DNA of 64,000 bases from Hordeum vulgare subsp. vulgare. Lineage: Eukaryota > Streptophyta > Magnoliopsida > Poales > Poaceae. Below the pieces are notes generated by a model. The model did not search any database. It was not told where the DNA came from and saw only the letters and a program-made list of their open reading frames with translations. Where the stretch lies: assembly GCF_904849725.1 (NCBI RefSeq), contig NC_058518.1, positions 391,517,581 to 391,581,580 of the forward strand, in the 5' to 3' direction. How positions within the stretch are numbered: position 1 is the first letter of the stretch; every line of letters begins with the position of its first letter. The translations under genes and the position numbers were made by a program. This document shows positions 55,090 through 64,000 of the stretch, piece after piece.

Positions 55090-57135
55090 AGCATCCCCAA
55101 GCTTAACTCCTGCTCGTCCTCGAGTAGGGAAGTGATAAAGAATGAATTTTTGATGTGGAATGCTACCTAGCATAGTTGTCCTTTGCAAATTCTTTCACGT
55201 GACATGAATGTTCAGATCCGTAAGATTCAAAACAATAGTTTGCTATTGACATGAAAACAATAATACTTCAAGCAAACTAGCAAGGTAATCATGAACTTTC
55301 AAAATAACACGGCCAAGGAAAGTTATCCCTACAAAATCATATAGTCTGGCTATGCTCCATCATCCTCACACAACTAATGTAAATCATGCACAACCCCGAT
55401 ATTGGCCAAGTAATTGTTTTCGCACTCTTACTTTCTCAAACTCTTTATAACTATCACGCAATACATGAGCGTGAGCCAGGGATATAGAACTATAAGTGGA
55501 ATAGAGTGTGGTGGTGGTTGTGAGACAAAAAGGAGGAGATGGTCACATTGACTCGGCGTATCAAAAGGCTATGGAGATGCCCATTAATAGATATCAATGT
55601 GAATGAGTAGGGATTTCCATACAAGAGGTGCACTAGAGCTATAAGTATGTGAAAGCTCAAAAGAAAAACTAGTGGGTGTGCATCCAACTTGCTTGCTCAC
55701 GAAGACCTAGGGCAATTTTGAGGAATCCCATCATTGGAATATACAAGCCAAGTTGTATAATGAAGATTCCCACTAGCATATGGTAGTGACAAAGCAAGAA
55801 GCTCGCAATCATGAAGAACATGGTGCTATTATGAAGCACAAGTGTGGAAAAAAGATAGTAGCATTGTCCCTTTTCTCTTTTTCTCTCTCATTTGGGCTCT
55901 TAGGCCTCTCTTTGGCCTCTTTTATTTATTTCCTCACATGGGACAATGCTCTAATAATGATGATCATCACACTTTTATTTACTCATAGCTCAAAGCTCAC
56001 AATGATGACTCCATAGGAAATGCCTCCGGCAGTGTACCGGGATGTGCAACGATCTAGCATGGCGTATGATGTTGAAACATCTCGCTAGCTATCTTACGAT
56101 CATGCAATGGCAATATGAGAGTGACGGCACAAGTCATGAGATATAAGTGAAGCACAAAGAGCAAAAGTATCTAGCTCAAAAGATATAAGTGAAGCACTAT
56201 GAGCATTCTAGCAAAATCACAATGAGTGCATGTCTCTCTCTCAAAAAGGTGTGCAGAAAGGATGATTGTGACACAACAAAAAGAAAAGACTCCTAAGATA
56301 CAAGACGCTCCAAGAAAAATGCATATCATGTGGTGAATAAAAATATAGCTCCAAGTAGTGTTACCCATGGATTGAGGACGAAGAGGGGATGCCTTCCCGG
56401 GGCATCCCCACGCTTAGGCTTTTTGGTGTCCTTGAATTTGGCCTGGGATGCCTTGGGCATCCCCAAGCTTGAGCTCTTTCCACTCCTTATCTCTTTGACC
56501 ATGAGGACATCACCCAAAACTTGAAAAATTCACAACACAAAACTTAAACAGAAACTCGTGATAACATTAGCACAAGAAAACAAACTACCACTTCTTTTGG
56601 TACTGTGGCAAATTTTAATTCTATATATATTGGTGTTGGGCTACTGTATTCCCACTTTTCCATGGCTAGTACCCCCCCCCCCCCCCCCCCGATACTAACC
56701 ATTGTTTCATCAAAACAAGCAACCAACTCAACAAAAACATAATCTGTCAAAAACAGACCAGTCTGTAGCAATCTGTATACTTTGTATACTTATGGTACCT
56801 CAACAAATCTGAACAATTACGACGGCCTGGGAAAAAGCATATCAACCAGCAACAAAAAGAATCAACTCAAAAGCTCTTTCTGAATAAAAATGAAAAATCA
56901 TCTCGTGAGCGAAAAGTTTCTGTCTTTTTCCAGCAGGATCAAACAACCATTACCAAGACTAGTCATAAAGGTTTTACTTGGCTCAAACACAAAAGGAAAC
57001 ACAAAAAACACAATCACAACAGAATTGTGATGGTGTGGACGCAACAAAACAGAAAGAAAAAATATAAATTCATTGGGTTGCCTCCCAACAAGCGCTATTG
57101 TTTAACGCCCTTAGCTAGGCATAAAAGCGATAGAA
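55090..57135 (-). other. Non-coding internal region of B
   Basis: Counterpart of 16597-19251 in A. It starts with the polypurine tract (55090-55104, minus strand). It carries the two hairpins at 56385-56409 and 56445-56463, and a run of 19 C (56672-56690) where A has six G on the opposite strand. It lacks 617 bp present in A. Confidence 0.8.
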
Positions 57136-57646
57136 TCACGTATTGTCGTCTTTGGTGCTCAACCCATAAGTGGACCTCATCATGGATTCATAAGGCAATC
57201 TTATTTTCTTTCTTGGAAAGTGTTCCATGCCCTTCCTTAAAGGAAATTGAAATCTAATATTCCCTTCCTTCATATCGATGATAGCACCGATAGTCCTTAG
57301 GAAAGGTCTACCAAGAATAATAGGGCATGTAGGATTGCAATCAATGTCAAGCACAATGAAATCCACGGGTACATAGTTCCTATTTGCAATAATAAGAACA
57401 TCATTGATCCTTCCCATGGGTTTCTTGATAGTAGAATCAACAAGATGCGAATTAAGAGAACACTCTTCAATCTCATTAAAACCCAGAACATCACATAAAG
57501 ACTTTGGAATCGCAGAAACACTAGCACCCAAATCACACAAAGCATTGCATTCATAGTTTTTGATTCTGATTTTGATGGTAGGTTCCCACTCGTCATGAAG
57601 CTTTCTAGGGATAGAGACTTCCAATTCAAGTTTCTCCTCAAGAGAT
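57136..57646 (-). pseudogene. Protease domain of B
   Basis: Minus strand: IKNYECNALCDLGASVSAIP, then YVPVDFIVLDIDCNPTCPII, then LGRPFLRTIGAIID. The reading frame is open across the domain, but TAA about 18 codons upstream (where A has AAA) separates it from gag. Compare A, which has its own stop just ahead. Confidence 0.85.
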
Positions 57647-59192
57647 TATATCATAGCTTCGACGGTATGATCGGTAAAGGCCTTGTTTTGGCTATAAGCG
57701 TGTGGAGAGTTAAACATGGATTGCACCAAAGAAATGCATTCAATCAAGGAGCAACTATCATAATTGAACTCCTTGAAATCCACGGTAGTAATTTCATTAA
57801 TACTCAAAGTTTTAACATCTTCTACTCCATTTTTAATGCTTTTAGCATCAAGATAGATGGACTCTGACTCATTGGGGCACTTTTCAACCAAAGTGGATTC
57901 ATATCCAGCCCCATCACCATTAGGTTTGACACAAGAAAAGAAAGATTCAATGGGAGTCACACCAAGCACTTTAAGATCTCCGTGATTCTCATCACGAGAA
58001 CACGCCTTTTTAAACCATTCATGTCTAGCACGAATTTGGGCGGTTCTTTCTTGGCTCTCAGTCATGGAAACACGCATAGCTTTCATAGTTTCATCCATGT
58101 TGATTTTGGGAGGAGCACCTCTAACTTTCAAAGCATCAACATCACTAGACATTCTATCAACACTCTTAGCGAAATCGTTAATTTTGAGTAGCTTTTCCTC
58201 TATGGACGCATTGAAAATCTTTTGAGAGTTGATGAACTCTTTGATATTACTCTCTAGATCGGAGGGTAATCTATTGTAATTTCCATGAGTATTGTTGTAG
58301 GAGTTGCCAAAATTATTAGAGGAGTTACTAGGAAAAGGCCTAGGAACATAGTTTCCTCTAAAACCATTGTTGTTGCCAAAGTTATTCCTACCAACAAAAT
58401 TAACGTCCAAGCTAGCGTTGCTACTCTCAATCAAAGAAGACAAGGGCATATCATTAGGATCCAAGGGAGCACTTCTACTAGCAACCAAATTCATTAAATC
58501 ATCCGTCTTAGCACTCAACGAGTTAATTTCCTCTATAGCGTGTACCTTTCAGTGTGCCACTGAGACTAGTTTGTCATGATGTTGTTTAGGAGCTTTGTGG
58601 CTTCCCCTAAAGTGATTTCCATGAACGTTCCACGTGAGGCGGAGTCCAAGATATTTCTAGAAGCGAAATTCAAGCGAGCGTAAAAGATTTGTATAATCAT
58701 CCAAAGACTCAAGCCATGAGCGGGACAATTTCTAATCATTAATTTCATTCTCTCCCAAGATTGTGCAACATGTTCATTATCAAGTTGCTTGAAATTCATG
58801 ATATCATTACGGAGAGAGATGATCTTAGCCGGCGGAAAATACTTGGATATATAAACATCTTTGCACTTATCCCAAGAATCGATACTATTTTTGGGCAAAG
58901 AAGAAAACCAAGTTTTTGCGTGATCTCGCAACGAGAAAGGAAAAAGCTTCAATTTAATCATGTCATTATCCACATCTCTCTTCGTTTGCATACCGAAAAG
59001 CTCAATGAATGTATTGAGATGGGATGCAACATCTTCACTAGGAAGGCCAGAGAATTGCTCTTTCATAACAAGATTCAGCAAAGCGGCATTGATTTCGTAT
59101 GACTCCGCACTAGTGGCGGGAGCAATCGGAGTACTAATAAAATCATTATTATTAGTATTCGAGAAGTCACAAAGTTTGGTGTTTTCATTCAT
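57647..59192 (-). pseudogene. Gag of B, broken by one 19-bp deletion and two stops
   Basis: Minus-strand ATG at 59192: MNENTKLCDFSNTNNNDF. The core reads LPSEDVASHLNTFIELFGM, then LRDHAKTWFSSLPKNSIDSW, and is intact to NNIMTN at 58566, where a Tyr codon has become TAG. A 19-bp deletion just beyond shifts the frame, which resumes at 58518 (MSAKTDDLMNLVASRSAP), with an Asn/Phe-rich tail (NNFGNNNGFRGNYVPRPF). The later part is open to 57647. Confidence 0.88.
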
Positions 59193-59385
59193 GGTGACTT
59201 CAGCAAGCAAGCAAGCACACAAGCAAACAAAGAGGAGGCGAGAAAAAGGGCGAACGAAAAAGGCAAATGAAAAAGGCAAATTGGTGAAGTGGGGGAGAGG
59301 AAAACGAGAGGCAACTGGCAAACAAAGTAAATGCAAGAGATGAGTTTGCGACACCTACTTGGATGAGTTCTTGACTTGATCTTCC

Positions 59386-59403
59386 TCCCCGGCAACGGCG
59401 CAA
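59386..59403 (-). promoter_or_regulatory. Primer binding site of B
   Basis: The reverse complement is TTGCGCCGTTGCCGGGGA, one base from the tRNA-Asp-type Athila site. It lies 10 bp from the LTR end. Confidence 0.75.
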
Positions 59404-59413
59404 GAAATCCTTC

Positions 59414-60960
59414 TACTACTTCTCAAACAATAGCGCCAGAAATTGACACGTTGATGGAGATTGGGCTTGCGTTGGTTTTTCCCTTGAAGAGGAAAGGGTG
59501 ATGCAGCACAGGAGCAGTAAGTATTTCCATCAGTTTGAGAACCAAGGTATCGATCCAGAAGGATGGTCTCATCAAGTCCAGAGTACCTGCGCAAACACAA
59601 ACAAGCTTGCACCCAACGCTTCAAAGGGGTTGTCAATCCCTTCAAGATTGTTTGCAAAGTGAGATCTTAAGGCGGAAACTGCAACGAAGTAAAAAGTGTA
59701 AGGCTGAAAATATGGTGTGGAGTAGACTCGGGGGTCATAGTGTTCACTAGAGGCTTCTCTCAAAATAGCAAATACCACGGTGGGTGAACAAATTATTGTC
59801 GGGCAATTGATAGAACCGCGCGAAGTCATGACGATATCTAAGGCAATGATCATACATATAGGCATCACGTCCGAGACAAGTAGACCGATACTTTCTGCAT
59901 CTACTACTATTACTCCACACATCAACCGCTATCCAACATGCATCTAGTGTATTGAGTTCATGACGAATAGAGTAACGCCTTAAGCAAGATGACATGATGT
60001 AGAGGGATAATCTCAAACCAATGATGAAAACCCCATCTTTTTACCCTTGATGGCAACAACATGATGTGTGCCTCGCTACCCCTTCTGTCACTGGGTGAGG
60101 TCACCGCACGGTATGAACCCAAATCCAAGCACTTCTCCCGTTGCAAGAATCATAGATCTAGTTGGCCAGACAAAACCCACTACTCTAAGAGAATTACAAG
60201 GATACGAAATGATGCATAAGAGAGATAAGAAGAAACTCAAATAAGATTCATAGATAATCTGATCATAAATCCACAATTCATTGGATCTCGACAAACACAC
60301 CGCAAAAGAAGATTACATCGGATAGATCTCCATGAAGATCATGGAGAATTTTGTATTGAAGATCCAAGAGAGAGAAGAAGCCATCTAGATACTAACTATG
60401 GACCCGTAGGTCTATGGTGAACTACTCACGCATCATCGGAGAGGTCATGGTGTTGATGAAGAAGCCCTCCGTATCCGAATCCCCCTCCGGCAGGGCACCA
60501 AAACGTGCCCCAGATGGGATCTTGCGGCGACAGAAGCTTGCGGCAGCGGAAAAGTACTTTCGTGATCTCGTGATTTTTTTGGGATTTTTAGGGAATATAT
60601 AGGCGCAACCCCTAGGGAAGAGGGCGTCCAGGGGGCCCACAAGCCTGTGGGCCGCCGCCTCCCCCTGGCCGCGGGGTGAGGGCTTGTGGGGCCCGTGGGG
60701 CCCCCTGCCTTGGCTCTCAAGCTTCGTGATCTTCTTCCGTTACGGAAAAAATCTTTTCGGGGATTTTCTTCCGTTTGGACTCTGTTTCAAAATCTCCTCT
60801 GAAAGGGGTCAAAAACATGGAAAAAAATTGGAACTAGCACTTGGCACTGAGTTAATAAGTTAGTCCCAAAAAATATATAAAAGGTACGCAAAACATCCAA
60901 AGTTTGATAAGATAATAGCATGAAACCATCAAAATTTATAGATACGTTGGAGATGTATCA
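59414..60960 (-). repeat. 5' LTR of B (1547 bp)
   Basis: Plus-strand ends TACTACTTCTC (TG mutated to TA) and GAGATGTATCA. Palindrome at 60620-60710 and TATA box at 60594-60601. Same length as the other LTR of B. Confidence 0.93.
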
Positions 60961-61462
60961 GTATCCCAAGGGGTCTTCTTTTAATATTGTTGGCTATTCC
61001 GAATCGTACTATGTCGGAGACAAGGTTAATATAAAATCCACCTCGGGTACATGTTGATTTCTTGGGAGATCTCTTGTGCCTTGGTCATTCAAGAAACAAA
61101 ACTCGGTATCTTTATCTACTGTCAAAGCAGAATACATTGTCCCTGGATCATGTTGTGCGCAATTACTATGGATGACTCAAACTCTTAAGGATTATGGCAT
61201 TCATGTTAGAAAAATTCCATTGTTATGTGACAATGGAAGTGCTATTAAAATTGCCTATAATCTTGTGAAACATTCTCGAACAAAATATATCCAAGTACGA
61301 CGTCATTTCATTCGTGATCATATTGGTAAAGGAGATATAGATCTCAAGCATGTTCGTACTGACAAACAATTAGCTGATATCTTTACCAAACCACTTGATG
61401 AGAAAGTGTTTTGTCACTTGAGGAGTGAGTTGAACATCAGTGATGCTTCAAACTTGAGCTAG
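60961..61462 (+). pseudogene. RNase H end of the C polyprotein
   Basis: Continues the RNase H cut at 53542. Early text is SSFNIVGYSESYYVGDKVN, then STVKAEYIVPGSCCAQLLW, then LLCDNGSAIKIAYN, then KGDIDLKHVRTDKQLADIFT, then KPLDEKVF, the standard copia end. A frame break lies near 61030-61075. TAG at 61460-61462 ends the frame after ASNLS. Acidic residues of RNase H (AEY, CDNGSA) are present. Confidence 0.88.
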
Positions 61463-61810
61463 ACTCACTCGGATGTATGCAAGGGCATGAGCTTGATTGC
61501 CTATTCCATGATGTTGTTGATATGGCTATCTCATATCTTGGAAAACTATGCTCCCTTGTATTGCATCTAATATTTTGTAGGTACTTGGAAGAACTACATT
61601 TCACAAGATTGCAATCAACTCTCATCAAAAGCAATCTTGACATGGCCAAGTATCAACAACCCCTGCTTCGGATATGGAGGAAGAAGACAACAAAATAATA
61701 TATTTGACTATGATTTGATGAATTTATTCACTCTTGGATATAGTATGGTATTCCTTGCATGACTAACCAATGTAGGTGAAAAAATTACAAGGATTGCTCC
61801 CAACTCAAGA
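61463..61810 (+). other. 3' untranslated part of C
   Basis: Non-coding, AT-rich. It ends with AATTTATTCACTCTTGG..., then CCAATGTAGGTGAAAAAATT and CTCCCAACTCAAGA, where W is inserted. The polypurine tract and 3' LTR of C would lie right of W. Confidence 0.6.
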
Positions 61811-63167
61811 TGATTGGTAACCCACAAGTATAGGGGATCGCAACAGTTTTCGAGGGTAGAGTATTCAACCCAAATTTGTTGATTCGACACAAGGGGAAGC
61901 AAAAGAATATTCTCGAGTATTAGCAGTTGAGTTGTCAATTCAACCACACCTGAAAGACTTAGTATCTGCAGCAAAGTATCAGTAGCAAAGTAGTGTGATA
62001 GCAACAATAGCAATGGTAACAGTAGCAGTGACAGTAGTAGCGGCAAAGTAACGTAGCAAGAACGAGTAGGAAAAGACTCGTAGGCATTGGATCGGTGATG
62101 GATAATTATGCCGGATGGCATTCATCATGCAACAGTTATAACATGGAGAGATATGTAACTAGCTCCAGTTCATCAATGTAATGTAGGCATATATTCCGTA
62201 TATAGTCATACGTGCTTATGAAAAGAACTTGCATGACATCTATTGTCCATCCCTCCCGTGGCAGCGGGGTCCTAATGGAAACTACGGGATATGAAGGTTC
62301 TCCTTTTAATAGAGAACCGGAACAAAGCATTAGCACTTAGTGAATACATGAACTCCTCATACTATGGTTATCTCTGGGAGTGGTTCCGGCTATTGTCACT
62401 CCGGGGTTGCCGGGTCATAACACATAGTAGGTGGCTACAACTTGCAAGATAGGATCAAGAACACACATATATTGACGAGAACATAATAGGTTCAGATCTG
62501 AAATCATGGCACTCGGGCCCTACTGACAAGCATTAAGCATGGCAAAGTAGTAGCAACATCAATCTCAGAACATAGTGGATACTAGGGATCAAAACTAACT
62601 TGATTACATGATAGATCTCATCCAACCCATCACCGTCCAGCAAGCCTACGATGAGATTACTCACGAACGGTGAAGAGCATCATGGAATTGGCGATGAAGG
62701 AAGGTTGGTGATGACGAAGGCGACGATCTCCCCTCTCCAGAGCGTAGAACGGACTCCAGATCTGCCCTCCGGAGGAAGAACAGGTTCGTAAAACGCGATG
62801 AACTCTTCTCCCTGATTCTTTTCCGGACGAAAGGGACTAAATAGAGCTGGCGTTGGAGGTGGCGGAGCCCCGAGGGCCCCACAAGCCTGTTAGGCACGGC
62901 CAGGGAGGCCCGCGCCTCCTAGGCTTGTGGGCTCCTCGCTCCACGTCTCCGGTTGATTCTTGCGCCAATATTTTTTATATATTCCACAAAAAATCCTCGT
63001 AAATTTCCAGGTCATTCCGAGAACTTTTATTTCTGCACAAAAACAACACCATGGCAATTCTGCTGAAAACAGCGTTAGTCCGGGTTAGTTCCATTCAAAT
63101 CATGCAAATTAGAGTCCAAAACAAGGGCAAAAGAGTTTGGAAAAGTAGATACGATGGAGATGTATCA
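61811..63167 (-). repeat. 3' LTR of W (about 1357 bp)
   Basis: Plus-strand ends TGATTGGTAACCCACAAGTA and GATGGAGATGTATCA. The palindrome is at 62865-62945 (GGGCCCCACAAGCC facing GGCTTGTGGGC). A shorter AGCAGTAGC-type tract lies at 62000-62045. The first four bases TGAT may be an extra duplication, as the family end is TGATAACCC. Confidence 0.85.
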
Positions 63168-63181
63168 ACTCCCCCAAGCTT
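63168..63181 (-). promoter_or_regulatory. Polypurine tract of W
   Basis: The reverse complement is AAGCTTGGGGGAGT, identical to that of G1, directly next to the LTR. Confidence 0.85.
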
Positions 63182-64000
63182 AAAGCCTTGCTTGTCCTCA
63201 AGCAATTCAGTTAACAAACTGAAAGAGACAAAAGAAAAACTTTTACGAACTTTGTTTGATTTTGTTGTTGTAATTATGTCTAACTCATATTCACATTTTC
63301 AGCAAGATCATAAGCTAACCACATAAGCAATGACATTTAGGTCTCATGGCAAACTCATATCAATGGCATAATCAACTAGCGAGCAATACTAATAAGTTTC
63401 AAATGTCAACACTTCAATCAAAATAATCATGAAGCAATATGAACAGATGGTATCTCGCTAGCTCTTTTTAAGACCGCAAAACATAAATGCAGAGCACCTT
63501 CAAAGACCAAGGGCTGACTGAATATTGTAATTCATGGCAAAGAAGATCCAGTCACATTCATACTCAATAACAATTAATAGAAAATCATAAAAATGACGGA
63601 GGTGCTATCTAATTGGTGCTTTTAAAAGAAGAGGATGACTCAACAGAAACAAAAATAGATAGGCCCTTCACAGAGGGCAGCATTGATTTGTAGAGGTGCG
63701 AGAGCTCAAGCTTTTTAAAACAGAGATAAATAATTGTGGGTGGCATGCTTTCATTGTCAACGCAATGACCAAGAGTTTTCAACATCTTCCATGCTACACA
63801 TGCTATAGGCAGTTCCCAAACAGAAAAGTAAAGTTTTGACTCCCTCACCACCGATCAATCACACTCCACGACTAGCCGAATCCTCGGGTGCCGTCCATAC
63901 CAACAACAATCCAGGGGGAGTTTTGTTTGCCATTATCTTTTCGATTTGAGCATGGAACTGGGCATTCCAATTACCGGCCCCTTTCTCATGAATGATAGTG
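63182..64000 (-). other. Non-coding 3' internal region of W
   Basis: AT-rich, no pol frame. It contains TGTCCTCAAGCAATTCAG near 63195. From 63705 onward it matches the segment of E3 just before its 3' deletion point. Confidence 0.7.

Larger units (their letters stand above)
53543..60960 (-). mobile_element. B: complete non-autonomous Athila-like element, same family as A (7418 bp)
   Basis: Two LTRs of 1547 bp each, in minus orientation. The flanking GTATC (53538-53542 and 60961-60965) is a perfect target duplication. Gag and protease are present but no RT or integrase. It is 617 bp shorter in one internal place than A. By eye the LTRs are more alike than those of A, so B inserted later. Confidence 0.95.
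48533..61810 (+). mobile_element. C: Ty1/copia element of SIRE/Maximus type, split by B, with W at its right end
   Basis: 5' LTR, Met-type primer site, gag, protease, integrase, reverse transcriptase and RNase H, in the copia order (integrase before RT). B is inserted within RNase H with a perfect GTATC duplication, and the coding frame continues across it. The 3' LTR is beyond W and not visible. SIRE/Maximus assignment rests on motif style and LTR length. Confidence 0.88.
61811..64000 (-). mobile_element. W: partial Athila-like element of the E3 family, minus strand
   Basis: A 3' LTR (61811-63167), polypurine tract (63168-63181) and 3' internal region that runs off the window. The internal part matches the end of E3 (29690-29978) and continues where E3 is deleted, so W shows what E3 lost. 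The left flank is CAAGA (61806-61810); the other flank is not in the window. Confidence 0.88.

Noticed and set aside
1..64000. An intact host gene or metabolic gene cluster
   Set aside because: Both strands were read for family motifs; every recognisable coding segment is a retroelement protein.

Overview
The window looks like nuclear, intergenic DNA from a large grass genome, most likely a Triticeae species (wheat, barley, rye or Aegilops). The evidence is a stack of nested LTR retrotransposons of Athila, Tat and SIRE/Maximus type, a Stowaway MITE, and long-TIR non-autonomous DNA transposons. No intact host gene, tRNA or rRNA gene was found. Almost all coding capacity is decayed gag-pol. Family names are from recognition only. 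Labels used here: G1, A, B, E3, W (Athila-like); T1, T2, V (Tat-like or other gypsy); U (GC-rich unclassified LTR element); C (copia).

Layout. 1-803 is the end of an LTR inserted into the RNase H region of G1. G1 runs to its 3' LTR at 6404. 6405-9151 holds a Stowaway MITE and two long-TIR elements. 9152-32911 is T1, a minus-strand gypsy element with an antisense (plus-strand) ORF. T1 is split by A (12750-20811, TSD AAAGC) and by E3 (22528-31293, TSD GCCCT/ACCCT). 32912-40779 is T2, a second minus-strand element inserted in the RNase H of T1, with its own intron-containing antisense gene. U (40780 to about 45953) is inserted in the gag of T2. A truncated minus-strand gypsy end, V, runs to its LTR end at 48354. 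Copia element C starts at 48533. It is split by B (53543-60960, minus strand, TSD GTATC) and by W (from 61811, minus strand, running off the window).

How the pieces relate. G1 keeps RNase H and integrase. A, B and E3 keep only gag and protease (E3 also a late ORF), yet share the Athila-like tRNA-Asp-type primer site, so they look like non-autonomous partners of G1-like elements. The G1, A/B and E3/W LTRs all carry the same kind of GC-rich inverted repeat in or near the promoter region; a copy also lies inside G1 and E3, upstream of their last ORFs. T1 and T2 share one plan: gag-pol on one strand and an opposite-strand gene with a 'putative gypsy type transposon' domain and a coiled coil near the 3' LTR. 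U has no recognisable gag or pol and carries a 46-bp tandem array.

I found nothing that amounts to a new defence or metabolic system. The points most worth following up are the spliced antisense genes, the shared GC palindromes and their internal copies, and the organisation of U.
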